From: Candidatus Aminicenantota bacterium
GTDB lineage: Bacteria; Acidobacteriota; UBA4820; DSQY01
Direction of reading: 5' to 3'
Length of the DNA stretch: 12,082 nucleotides
Assembly: GCA_027365515.1 (NCBI GenBank)
Contig: DAHXMK010000293.1
Coordinates: 1-12,082, forward strand
The translations under genes and the position numbers were made by a program. Under the pieces are notes generated by a model. It saw nothing but the letters and a program-made list of their open reading frames with translations. It did no database searches and was not told the DNA's origin. Positions 1-7,265 of the stretch are shown here, piece by piece. Position 1 is the first letter of the stretch. Each line of letters starts with the position of its first letter.

Positions 1-3000
1 AAAGCGAGTGGCGAGCCGTTGTTGTCTGGACTGCCGGCGGGCAGGCTGAAGACGGTGACGCCGCCGATCTCCACTTGCGACACGAAGCGCTGCGGCGAAT
101 CGGACGGCCAGGTGAAGGAGGCGCCGGTAATCGTATAGTTCTCCTTGTTCGCGTTGATGATGTAATAAGAAACGATGCTATTGGCGGTCTGGCCTGGTTC
201 GGCCGCGAGGCCGACTTGCTGGGCGCAGTATCCGTAGATTCCCCTGCTCGAGGCCCACTGAGTAGTTCCGGCCGGCACCGTCGCTATCGGGCTGACGTAG
301 TTGACGGCCCCGCTTCCCCCGTTGTTGTATATCGCGTAGTAGGAAAGGTCGGAGGCCGGCGACGGGGACCAGGCAAGGGTCACAACGCAGTTGCCGTCGG
401 GCGTGGCTGAAAGGTTTGATGGAGGCTCGGGAGGATTGTCCACCTTAACCGTCACCGGCGGCGATTGCGGCCCGAGGTTGCCGACGGCGTCGGTAGCGCG
501 GGAGATTATCGTGTAGCTGCCGTCGGCCGGGAGCGTCCAGATGTAGCTCCAGGCGGCCCCCGTCGCGGCGTTCCAAGAAACACCGCCGTCGGTGCTCACC
601 TGAACGGAGGCTACGCCGGAGAGCGCATCGGATGCCGTGCCCTGAATCGTGAAAGTGGCGCCGCTGATGGTCTGCCCGCCCGAAGGCGCGGTCACACTGG
701 ACGACGGGCCGGCGAGATCGGCCGTGATGCCGTTGGACGATCCGGTGGCGGAGTCGTAACCGTCGAGGTTCGTCGAGACGACGTTGAAATAGTAAGTCGT
801 CCCGTTGACCAGCGGCAGGCCGCTTCTCGACACCGAAGTGCTCAGCCCGGCCGCGGTGTACGCAACCACGTCGCAGGAGCCGGGCGACGTCCCGATGCAA
901 TATCTGTACGACGCGATGCCGGAGTTGGGGTCTTGCGACGACCAGGACGCGCTCAGCACGCCGGCCGTGTAGTCGCCGCCGTCGGTCACCACGGGGGTGG
1001 TCGGAGGCGTGTCGTCAAGGACGGTCACGCAGACGGCCTGCCCGGGCGTCTCGACGTTGCCGGCGGCGTCGGTGGCTCTGGACTGGATGCAGTAGGAACC
1101 TCTGTAGAAAGGGGTCCAAGCGTAGCTCCAGGTTGAAAAGTTGGTGCCGCTGTTTCCAGCCAGGGCCCAGGTCACGCCGCCGTCCGTCGAGACCTCGACT
1201 TTGCTGACGTAGGTTCCCGTGTCCGAAGCCGTTCCTTGAATTGAAAGAGGCGAGAGCGAAAGGTGAAGTGTCGCGCCTCCGGCTGGAGCGGTGATTTGCG
1301 AAACTGGCGGAGTGTTGTCCAGGACCACTTGAAACGCGGAATAGCCGGAGGCGATCACCGTCGAGCAAGAGCTCGCCCATACAACGCTTGCCTTCCACTG
1401 GCCTTGCGTACCGAAGCTCGGCACGCCCAGCGACCAGCAGTCGCTGGCGGACGCGCCCGCCGCCACCGAAAAGCCGGATGTAAGGTGAGTCGTCATGCCA
1501 GGCGAGTAGGCGGCGGTCGTCCCGTTGCCAAGAAGAAAAGTTTCGCCGGCATCCGGAACGTTGTTGCCGTTGGAGTCAATGAATAGGACGTATGCCAGTG
1601 AGCCGCCCAAAAACGGCGCGGATGAAGGATTTGACGCGGCCGCGGTGACGGAGACGGTGTCGCCGGCCAGGTTGTAGGTGCTCCTTCCGGTGGAAATCGC
1701 GATCGAACCGCTGCCCGCGACCTGGAAATTGGCCAGGTAATTGGGGAGGCTGCTCCAACTGCTCCCCGATTTCTTCTGGAGCGTCACCGTCCACGTCCCC
1801 GCCGCGTCGGAGGAGGCAAGTGCGTAGCTGTCGCTCACCTGTCCGCTCAAGTCGGGGCTCATCTCCGCCGGAGCGGCGGTCTTGTCGGCACTGGACGGAT
1901 CATAGACCTTGAACCTGTAAGTTCCGCTCGAAAGGCCGTAGGCCTTGAAGTAAACGGTGGCGCAGGCCGAAAAGACGGAAGCGGGAGCGGAGTAGGCGGC
2001 GTCCCGGAAAGTCACCAAGTCCTTCACGGTCGTCGTGCAGGCGGCTTGCCTGTTCTGGGCTGGCAGCCCAGACGATGTGGCCGTAATCGTGGTCGTGTCG
2101 GAGCTGTTGTAGGCTGCGGTTGGAGGCACCGTCAGCCGGAGCTTGAAGGAGAACGAACCCCCGAAAGGAGGCAGCGCGCCGGTGTCAGGTATTCCATCGC
2201 CGTTGCTGTCGGCCAGCGGCGTGACGCCGTCTAGGTTGTAGAGGGCAATCGCCCATCCGAGCGACGAGGCCGCCTTCAAGTTGATGGTGTCGCCAACGGC
2301 CTCGTTGTTGGAGACCGTCTCGGTGTAAAAGATGGTCTCTCCGGCGCCGGCGGAGCCCGAGCTGTTAGGGGCGATGGTGAAGAGATCGCTCACGTGGGTC
2401 GTGGACTCCACCGAGATCGAGATCAATGGGCTTCCGAACGAAATGGTCGTCGTGGTGACGTCGGTAGCGCCGATGGAGGCGCCCAAAGGAATCGAGACGT
2501 ACGTTATCAGGCACTGGGAGGCGTGGGCCGGGACTTCGATTTGCGTTACAGTGCCCGTTTCGGGGACATCGTCGCAGTTGGCGTCGCTCATTACGCTGAC
2601 GGGCCATCCGAGCGCCGATGCCGCAGAAACGTCCAGCGTGATAGTAGCGTCCGTGAGATTGCTGACGACTTGCTTGAAGTAGGGGACGGTGATGCCGGGG
2701 CTGCCGCTCTTCTCCTGAGCCTTGCTGAATATGACCAGGTAGCCGGCGTAAATCAGATCCGTAGCGGTGCCCTGAAGCGCCGAGTTCGAGGCGGTCCTTG
2801 CCGTAACCGTCACGCTGTCGTTAGTTTGCGTGGGGACGGCCGACGGGACCGCCACCTTCACGACGATCGTCACGCTTCCTCCCGATGGGATCGGGCCGGT
2901 GTCCGGTGTGCCGTTGCCGTTCGTGTCGCTCAACTGCACGGTTCCGGAAGCGTTCCAGAAAGTGACCGCCCACCCTTGCTGCGAAACCGCCGAAATCTCG

Positions 3001-3758
3001 GCGGTCACTTTCGAGTTTCCTCCGTTGGTGACCGTGTGGGTGAAGGCCACTGTTTCACCGGGCCTTACCGCCGCTTCGCCGTCGGGAGCGATCGTCAGTT
3101 TCTGGACCAGCGTGTCAACAAGATTGCCGTTATCTTGTATCTGGCTCGGCAGGTTCGTGCCGAGGGATATCGAGGGGTGCAACAGCATCGGGCTTCGCGG
3201 CGTCACGCCGCAAGAGGCGAGCACGCTCCACGGCACGCTCGTTTCGTATCGAATGCCAACGCCGTCCTGCGCGCCGTTGCCGTTGGCGCTCAAGATGGCG
3301 CCGACCGAGCCGGGCGGCGTCGAGCCATCGCCGCCGAGCGCGTCGCCGGACGGAGAGACGCTGACGTAATGGCGAAGAGAAAACCCGGCGAAACCGGTAT
3401 TGCTGAAGTTATAGAAGAGCACCGGCTCGCCGTTCTCCATCCGCCCGTCGTGATTCGCGTCCATGTATGCCACGCAGGTAATAGAGGCGCTGGATTGCGC
3501 GCCGCGCCTGAAATACAGATAGAGGTTGTCGGCGTCCCAAGTCACCGCGAAGCCGCGCAGATCTGAGGCAGTGTTGTTTGGACTATCGAGGTCGCCCGCT
3601 CCAAGCGCCCCATCGCCAATGGCATTGGCGGGATCTACGAGGACCGTAGCCCAATCGGAGAAGTCGCCGTTTACAGTGATTGCCGTGGCAACGAACGAGG
3701 AGAGCGCCCCAGAAGCGAGTAAAGAAGCCGCCGCCACGAGCGGTTTCAATGCTCTCAT
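1..3758 (-). CDS. Large secreted multidomain protein (CBM9/DOMON-like, DUF11-like, Ig-like, FN3-like), C-terminus outside window
   Basis: The reading frame is open without a stop from the ATG at 3756-3758 down to the window edge: 1252 codons, incomplete. Residues 1-26 form a signal peptide (basic start, Ala/Leu core, likely cleavage after ATA), so the product is exported. Residues ~27-215 resemble a CBM9/DOMON-type domain, opening with VNGDFSDW and containing TWDADNLYLYF. Residues ~218-325, 338-427 and 455-567 are three DUF11-like repeats, each with a GETVAFTHTV- or GW-type core. Residues ~815-910 and ~1014-1105 are Ig-like domains sharing IQGTASD, VSTDGGV and SRATDA. FN3-like segments lie between and after them. 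Acidic loops such as DTNGNGTPDTG and DSNGDGIPDTG look like calcium sites. The architecture suggests a cell-surface or extracellular protein that binds glycans or other cells; no catalytic domain is visible. The SD is weak (GGGGG a few bases before the ATG). The true end and any anchor or sorting signal lie beyond the window. Confidence 0.93.
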   Translation of the reverse strand, partial: MRALKPLVAAASLLASGALSSFVATAITVNGDFSDWATVLVDPANAIGDGALGAGDLDSPNNTASDLRGFAVTWDADNLYLYFRRGAQSSASITCVAYMDANHDGRMENGEPVLFYNFSNTGFAGFSLRHYVSVSPSGDALGGDGSTPPGSVGAILSANGNGAQDGVGIRYETSVPWSVLASCGVTPRSPMLLHPSISLGTNLPSQIQDNGNLVDTLVQKLTIAPDGEAAVRPGETVAFTHTVTNGGNSKVTAEISAVSQQGWAVTFWNASGTVQLSDTNGNGTPDTGPIPSGGSVTIVVKVAVPSAVPTQTNDSVTVTARTASNSALQGTATDLIYAGYLVIFSKAQEKSGSPGITVPYFKQVVSNLTDATITLDVSAASALGWPVSVMSDANCDDVPETGTVTQIEVPAHASQCLITYVSIPLGASIGATDVTTTTISFGSPLISISVESTTHVSDLFTIAPNSSGSAGAGETIFYTETVSNNEAVGDTINLKAASSLGWAIALYNLDGVTPLADSNGDGIPDTGALPPFGGSFSFKLRLTVPPTAAYNSSDTTTITATSSGLPAQNRQAACTTTVKDLVTFRDAAYSAPASVFSACATVYFKAYGLSSGTYRFKVYDPSSADKTAAPAEMSPDLSGQVSDSYALASSDAAGTWTVTLQKKSGSSWSSLPNYLANFQVAGSGSIAISTGRSTYNLAGDTVSVTAAASNPSSAPFLGGSLAYVLFIDSNGNNVPDAGETFLLGNGTTAAYSPGMTTHLTSGFSVAAGASASDCWSLGVPSFGTQGQWKASVVWASSCSTVIASGYSAFQVVLDNTPPVSQITAPAGGATLHLSLSPLSIQGTASDTGTYVSKVEVSTDGGVTWALAGNSGTNFSTWSYAWTPFYRGSYCIQSRATDAAGNVETPGQAVCVTVLDDTPPTTPVVTDGGDYTAGVLSASWSSQDPNSGIASYRYCIGTSPGSCDVVAYTAAGLSTSVSRSGLPLVNGTTYYFNVVSTNLDGYDSATGSSNGITADLAGPSSSVTAPSGGQTISGATFTIQGTASDALSGVASVQVSTDGGVSWNAATGAAWSYIWTLPADGSYTIISRATDAVGNLGPQSPPVTVKVDNPPEPPSNLSATPDGNCVVTLAWSPSPASDLSYYAIYNNGGSGAVNYVSPIATVPAGTTQWASSRGIYGYCAQQVGLAAEPGQTANSIVSYYIINANKENYTITGASFTWPSDSPQRFVSQVEIGGVTVFSLPAGSPDNNGSPLA

Positions 3759-3776
3759 GTCGGCCCCCACTACGTA

Positions 3777-3805
3777 AATATAGGTATTTCAAGCACTTAT
3801 GTCAA
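3777..3805 (-). promoter_or_regulatory. Sigma70-type promoter for the large secreted protein
   Basis: On the minus strand a perfect TTGACA (3800-3805) is followed by an exact 17-bp spacer and TATATT (3777-3782). Transcription would start near 3770, giving a leader of only about 12 nt before the ATG at 3758. The leader contains GTGGGGG as the only SD-like sequence. Confidence 0.8.
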
Positions 3806-4023
3806 GTCGTCGCATCGCGTCATCTAAGATATTACTAAAGGAAGACATGTCTTGCCATAGAAAATCTTGCCGAGAAAAGGACTCAAAGGCCAAGGCGATC
3901 AGCTTATGGAAAACCTGACCGCAAACGACTATTTTGTGGGCGGCGTTTCAAGAGGCCTAGCGTGCATGAATCGCGGCCAGCGGAATAACAGCGCGGGCGG
4001 GGCCATTTTGCCCCCACCCCCAT
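3806..4023. other. Intergenic space between the divergent large gene and the AbiJ-like gene, with GC-rich palindrome
   Basis: I see no convincing gene here. A 47-codon ATG frame (3906-4049) has no SD and runs through the palindrome. The notable structure is at 3995-4019: GGGCGGGG, a short T-rich loop, then CCCCACCC, with one C/A mismatch in the stem. It resembles the palindromes at 7266 and 9237, and a promoter follows within a few bases. Confidence 0.5.
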
Positions 4024-4052
4024 TTGACAACGCGAGGCGTCAGGAATAAAGT
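4024..4052 (+). promoter_or_regulatory. Sigma70-type promoter upstream of the AbiJ-like gene
   Basis: TTGACA (4024-4029), 17-bp spacer, TAAAGT (4047-4052). Predicted start is near 4059, leaving a leader of about 115 nt before 4176. The box and its surroundings resemble the promoter at 7370-7398. Confidence 0.65.
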
Positions 4053-4175
4053 TGAGGCGTGAGAAGAATGGTTTCCGCCGCCGAGTTGGCGCGATGTGGA
4101 TGCTGCCGTATGCAGCCTGACACGCGTTATGCTTTCCAACCACCCGAGCTATGATATGCTCCTCATGGAGGTTTG

Positions 4176-4997
4176 ATGCGATTTTCGGAAAAGCACGGGC
4201 ATACACGGATTAGGTCAGTATTGCAGGTTGATGACATCGATCCTGATTTGAGAACTGCGCTCTGGAATTACCAGTACATCATCATCTTCGGATCGGGTGA
4301 ATACGAGTCGGAGTATTTGGAGTCGGCGCCATTCGCTTCATTCGTTCATGCTCTTTGGGTGTTTCATTTCAACAAACCTCTGGACGAACTCCCGGCTCTG
4401 GTTTCTGTCTTTATGCGTGATTATAAGCGTTACTTCTTTAGCTGTCCTTGGTACCTCCTCTACGATCTTCTGGAGTTTCTTCTGAAGGAGCAACAACAAC
4501 TTCCCAAAGACCGCTTCATTTCGAACCTGAACGCGATCCTGGAGAGGTATCTTTCAGGTTATCGCATTGTAGGCGACGCCGTAATTCAAATTACATCGCA
4601 GCATGAGATAGAAACGATCGAGGAGACCCTTGCACGGGAAGACATTATGTCCACAGTGAAAGGTCATCTGTCGACCGCAATTGCGCTACTATCTGACAGA
4701 ACGAATCCCGACTACAGGAACACCATCAAGGAATCGATCAGTGCGGTCGAAGCTATGTGCGTGCTCTTGTCAGGTGACCAGCACGCGACTCTCGCGCAAG
4801 CGCTGTCGCTAATTGAAAAGAAGAAGGGCTTGCATCCAACTCTAAATAAGGCCTTTCAAGCCATTTATGGTTACACGAGCAATGCGGATGGAATTCGCCA
4901 TGCCATGTTAGAGGAGGCGAACGTTTCAGTGAATGACGCCAAGTACTACCTCGTGTCCTGCTCAGCGTTCATAAACTACCTGGCCCAGTACTTATGA
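4176..4997 (+). CDS. AbiJ_NTD4-type abortive-infection-like protein
   Basis: 273 residues. The N-terminus (MRFSEKHG ... DDIDPDLRTALWNY, about residues 1-32) matches the pattern I know for the AbiJ N-terminal domain 4 family. The C-terminal ~70 residues (KKGLHPTLNKAFQAIYGYTS ... GIRHAMLEE ... LVSCSAFINYL) match the usual C-terminus of these proteins, which is alpha-helical and carries an R-H pair reminiscent of HEPN-type abortive-infection domains. Proteins of this group are linked by homology to phage defence, but their activity is mostly unproven. The ATG at 4176 is chosen because GGAGG (4167-4171) lies 4 nt upstream; a TTG at 4173 is possible. A three-codon ORF, ATG GAG GTT TGA (4165-4176), overlaps the start by one base and could couple initiation. 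Base composition is less GC-rich than in the flanking host genes, which suggests transfer. No second toxin or antitoxin gene is adjacent. Confidence 0.75.
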   Translation: MRFSEKHGHTRIRSVLQVDDIDPDLRTALWNYQYIIIFGSGEYESEYLESAPFASFVHALWVFHFNKPLDELPALVSVFMRDYKRYFFSCPWYLLYDLLEFLLKEQQQLPKDRFISNLNAILERYLSGYRIVGDAVIQITSQHEIETIEETLAREDIMSTVKGHLSTAIALLSDRTNPDYRNTIKESISAVEAMCVLLSGDQHATLAQALSLIEKKKGLHPTLNKAFQAIYGYTSNADGIRHAMLEEANVSVNDAKYYLVSCSAFINYLAQYL

Positions 4998-5330
4998 AAG
5001 TCTGACGGTTCGTTATTGACGCACTGATACCTTCAACGTGGGACGCGGATCCCCCGAAGGCGGTCTTTCATTCGGTACCCCTCGCCATAGAAGTCTGGGG
5101 CCGATGGACCGGCGCGTTCTTTTTCGCGTCCCTTCATCCGATTTGTTGCAGGAACGGATTCTCAGCAGGCTGTCAAACTGCCCCCCGGCGAGTGCCGGTC
5201 CGCCGGGGGGGTGATGAAAGGAGGGTTGCCCGGCACGAGCGGAGAAGGGGGAGCTCGTGCCAGTTCTGCCATAGTTATTGTACTCGGCGAAGGCGCCATT
5301 GCAAGGCGCGTTGCAGCAAGGGTTGACAAG
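4998..5330. other. Intergenic space with two strong hairpins
   Basis: No credible gene is seen. At 5181-5210 a perfect 10-bp stem (CCCCCCGGCG / CGCCGGGGGG) encloses a 10-nt loop. At 5232-5261 a perfect 9-bp stem (GGCACGAGC / GCTCGTGCC) encloses a 12-nt loop. Neither has a T-tract, so they are not typical intrinsic terminators. On the minus strand the first hairpin is followed by TTTGACA, as is the 3993 palindrome on the plus strand. Confidence 0.6.
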
Positions 5331-5336
5331 GGTGGC

Positions 5337-5365
5337 TTGACTTGTTTCTCTTTCGCGTCTATATT
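5337..5365 (+). promoter_or_regulatory. Promoter for the 21-nt-repeat leader and the 5909 gene
   Basis: TTGACT (5337-5342), exact 17-bp spacer, TATATT (5360-5365). A second TTGACA lies at 5323-5328. Transcription from about 5372 would run through the repeat leader into the gene at 5909, giving a leader of over 500 nt, or would make a free-standing RNA if it ends before the gene. Confidence 0.65.
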
Positions 5366-5534
5366 GCCCTCATACAGCTTCGCTGGTTTCACGAAGGGTG
5401 AGCGGTCAAGAAGAGGGCGCGTTTCAAGAGGCAGGGGGTGATTTCGTTTGCCAGAGGGGGCGTTTTCATCCAATAGAGCCATTCCCGTGGCTTTGCATCG
5501 CGCCTACGGCTTTGCCGGCGCCGGTTCCGTTGCC

Positions 5535-5821
5535 GCTTCCCGCCTCTCCGCCATCGCTTCAGGCCGTCCGGACGCCGCTTCCGTCTTCCCGAGCGTTGCT
5601 TCGGCCGTCCTTTGGATTGCTTCCGGTATCCCTAATGGCGCTTCCGGCTTTCCCGGCAGCGCTTCCCTGGAAACGAACGTCGGGAAGCTCGAAGCAGGCC
5701 TTGGGAGGAAGGAAACGTGGGCAGGGCGACTTGAAGCGGCATCAGGGGCCGTTGAACCGGCTTCGGAACCGGGAAAAGCGGGTCAGGTGAAGGGCAAGAC
5801 GGCAGCGGAGCGGGCCGAAGC
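5535..5821 (+). ncRNA. Periodic 21-nt inverted array: putative structured leader RNA or ncRNA
   Basis: GCTTC occurs at 5535, 5556, 5577, 5598, 5619, 5640 and 5661: seven copies with exact 21-nt spacing, most followed about 9 nt on by a TCC/CCC block. The sequence then turns round. GGGAAGC at 5682-5688 pairs with GCTTCCC at 5661-5667 across a 14-nt loop, and GAAGC-like blocks follow at 5711-5716, 5733-5737, 5754-5758, 5776-5779, 5789-5792 and 5817-5821, mostly 21 nt apart. Hand pairing assigns every left block a right partner, some with one mismatch or G-U pairs, so the RNA can form a single ladder-like hairpin of about 290 nt. One frame (5448-5948) stays open and reads as seven-residue repeats (ASGxPxx), but this follows from the 21-nt period; the frame has a TTG start, no SD, and overlaps the 5909 start. 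Function is unknown, and I do not match it to a named RNA family. Confidence 0.6.
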
Positions 5822-5852
5822 GTCCCGCTTGCCGCGGGGAGGTTTCTTCGCG

Positions 5853-5873
5853 CGCGCGGCAGGGGGCCGCGCG
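5853..5873 (+). repeat. GC hairpin just upstream of the 5909 ribosome binding site
   Basis: CGCGCGGC (5853-5860), loop AGGGG, GCCGCGCG (5866-5873): a perfect 8-bp stem 23 nt before the SD. It could be a 3' boundary for the leader RNA or a block to readthrough. No T-tract follows. Two alternative pairings nearby, AAGCGGG 5776-5782 with CCCGCTT 5824-5830 and GGCAAG 5793-5798 with CTTGCC 5828-5833, would compete with the foot of the ladder hairpin. Confidence 0.5.
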
Positions 5874-5908
5874 GCTAGAGGGTGTTTCACCAGACAGGGA
5901 GGTTTCAA

Positions 5909-6652
5909 ATGGCGACAAGACCGAAGCAGAGCATCGCGCAAAAGTTGAACCTGGCGAACGTGGCGGTTTCAAACGCGTTGTCGGACCCGCAGATCGGGAA
6001 GTACCTGAGCGAGTACGGCTACAAGACGCCGAAGCTGAGCGAGGGGAAGACCCGCTACGAGGCGGCGGACGTGTCGGTGAAGCTGCAGGTAGCGGCGCTT
6101 GGCGAGAAGAAAGAGGCGTCGGCGCGGCAGGATGCGGCGGAGAAGCGAGCGAGGACCGCCTACCAGGACCTCTCCCAGGTGGCGAAGGCCGTCTTCAAGC
6201 GCGACCCGGAGAGTCTGGCGGCACTGGGCCTGGACCATTCGATGCCCAAACCGCTTCCCCTCTTTCTGACGATGGCGGCGGCACTCTTCGACAACGCGAG
6301 CCACACCGAAGCGATAGCGAACAGGCTGGCTGAGTTCGGCTATCCACTTCAGAAGCTCTCAGAAGAGAGGGGAAAAGTCGCCGAGCTTTCCGCCGCCGTC
6401 GCGGCGCACGAGTCGGCCTCCGGCGCTTCGCAGCAGGCGACCTTCGAGCAGAATCGCGCGCTCGATGCGCTCGAATTCTGGATGAGCGCCTTCGTCAAGG
6501 TCGCCAAGGTGGCGCTGAGGACTCAGCCGCAGCTTCTCGAAAAGCTCGGCATCCTCAAGCGCAACTCCAAGACGAAAGCCCAGCGCGGCGCCTCCTCAAA
6601 AGCCGCCGCGACCCGCGAGGCGAAGAAGGCACAACCGCCAGCGAAGGGGTGA
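5909..6652 (+). CDS. Protein of unknown function with tandem domain duplication and basic tail
   Basis: 247 residues, mostly helical, with no signal peptide or membrane segment, so probably cytoplasmic. ATG 5909 is chosen because GGGAGG (5897-5902) lies 6 nt upstream; a GTG at 5882 in the same frame lacks an SD. The protein is an internal duplication. In copy 1, GY is at 37-38, KLSE at 42-45, VAK at 91-93 and DPESLAALG at 99-107. In copy 2, GY is at 144-145, KLSE at 149-152, VAK at 198-200 and QPQLLEKLG at 206-214. The offset is 107 residues throughout, with no gap. Residues 216-247 form a Lys/Arg/Ala-rich tail that could touch nucleic acid. From memory it resembles an uncharacterised family with endings such as VARVAL...PQLLE.LGI found in several phyla; no function is known to me. 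It sits downstream of the 21-nt array and may act with that RNA, but this is inference from position only. Confidence 0.8.
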   Translation: MATRPKQSIAQKLNLANVAVSNALSDPQIGKYLSEYGYKTPKLSEGKTRYEAADVSVKLQVAALGEKKEASARQDAAEKRARTAYQDLSQVAKAVFKRDPESLAALGLDHSMPKPLPLFLTMAAALFDNASHTEAIANRLAEFGYPLQKLSEERGKVAELSAAVAAHESASGASQQATFEQNRALDALEFWMSAFVKVAKVALRTQPQLLEKLGILKRNSKTKAQRGASSKAAATREAKKAQPPAKG

Positions 6653-6660
6653 ATAAAGAG

Positions 6661-6713
6661 GTTAGAGGTGAGAAGTTAGAGGTGAGAAGTTGGACATGAG
6701 AAGTGAAACATGA
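6661..6713 (+). repeat. 14-bp tandem repeat after the unknown gene
   Basis: GTTAGAGGTGAGAA occurs twice exactly (6661-6674, 6675-6688), then as a degenerate copy (6689-6702) and a decayed partial copy to 6713. The 14-bp period is twice the 7-bp period of the repeats at 7183 and 10380, and GTGAG/GTTAG sub-blocks are shared. It begins 8 bp after the stop codon. Confidence 0.75.
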
Positions 6714-6777
6714 TAGACGGATTGTACAAGATGCCGCGCGTACGCCGGCAAGCGGTCTCGCAAGCGCATGCAACCGT

Positions 6778-6826
6778 GGTGGGGGAGGGGTTCCGTCCCC
6801 TCCCGTCGCGGCACCATCTTATTTTT
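6778..6826 (+). terminator. Possible intrinsic terminator with bulged stem
   Basis: GGGAGGGG (6783-6790), loop TTCCGT, CCCCTCCC (6797-6804) is a perfect 8-bp stem. GGTG (6778-6781) can pair with CACC (6812-6815) across a bulge, and TTATTTTT (6819-6826) follows 3 nt later. It is well placed to end transcripts of the 5909 gene before the next gene. The bulge makes this tentative. Confidence 0.4.
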
Positions 6827-6849
6827 GAGATAGGCTCTAGGAGGAACGG

Positions 6850-7152
6850 ATGAGCATCCCCACGGCCGGTTGGTTCAACAAGGGCGGCACGGCTGATAGA
6901 ACCTGCGTCTGCGGAAGCTGGCAACAGCACTGGGTGAATTTCGCCCGGAAGCCGTGGCCGGTGCAATGTTCAGTTGAAGGCTGCAACTGCAGGCCGACCG
7001 TCGGCGGTCATGTTGTCAATCCGAGCGTCGAAGGCGAACGAATCGTGCCTCTGTGCAACTCCTGCAACGGCCTGACGACGACTTTCAGCCTCAAAGGCGG
7101 CATCGCTGTGCCGAGCGCGAACAAGGCGGAAACCTGCGAGCGGATGCCTTGA
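6850..7152 (+). CDS. Small Cys-rich, HNH-like zinc-binding protein
   Basis: 100 residues. ATG 6850 is fixed by AGGAGG (6839-6844), 5 nt upstream. Cys residues lie at 19, 21, 40, 45, 47, 69, 72 and 96. The core reads C40-x4-C45 ... GGHV (His54) ... IVPLC69-x2-C72-N. This layout, with Cys pairs around a GGH motif and ending in PLCxxCN, is that of the zinc-bound HNH/His-Me finger fold. The third HNH residue and a clear catalytic region are not obvious, so nuclease activity is uncertain. CVCGSWQQHW at 19-28 gives an extra Cys pair. There is no signal peptide or membrane segment. The gene stands alone, with a possible terminator before it and repeats after it. It could be a small DNA-binding or nuclease-derived protein; the zinc-binding call is firmer than the nuclease call. 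Confidence 0.7.
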   Translation: MSIPTAGWFNKGGTADRTCVCGSWQQHWVNFARKPWPVQCSVEGCNCRPTVGGHVVNPSVEGERIVPLCNSCNGLTTTFSLKGGIAVPSANKAETCERMP

Positions 7153-7182
7153 CATGCCGTTGCGCCAACCATACTCGCCGCA

Positions 7183-7252
7183 GTGGCTGGTGGTTGGTGA
7201 ATCGTGATTGGTGACTGGTGATTCGTGAGTCGTAAGTAGTGAAAGATGCAAG
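7183..7252 (+). repeat. Heptamer repeat array
   Basis: Ten consecutive 7-mers in strict register, with consensus GTGAnTS in the centre (for example GTGATTG, GTGACTG, GTGATTC) and decay at both ends. The array starts about 30 bp after the stop of the 6850 gene and ends just before the palindrome at 7266. Units differ at defined positions, unlike a fresh slippage array. The same period recurs at 10380. Confidence 0.85.
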
Positions 7253-7265
7253 GATGCAAGACATC

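Noticed and set aside
75..3566. Plus-strand open frames opposite the large secreted gene
   Set aside because: They are Arg/Gly/Val-rich shadows on the opposite strand of one continuous 1252-codon frame with clear domains.
3906..4049. 47-codon frame upstream of the AbiJ-like gene
   Set aside because: No SD, and it reads through the GC-rich palindrome (polyproline) and the promoter at 4024.
5211..5441. 76-codon plus-strand frame
   Set aside because: It runs through a hairpin and a promoter; composition is Gly/Arg-biased and initiation context is poor.
5535..5780. CRISPR-like array
   Set aside because: There are no conserved ~30-bp repeats with unique spacers; the 21-nt units are short, degenerate and inverted about a centre, and no cas genes are seen.
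5448..5948. Open frame encoding seven-residue repeats
   Set aside because: The repeats follow directly from the 21-nt DNA period, the start is TTG without an SD, and the frame overlaps the well-initiated 5909 gene. RNA or DNA structure explains it better than a protein.
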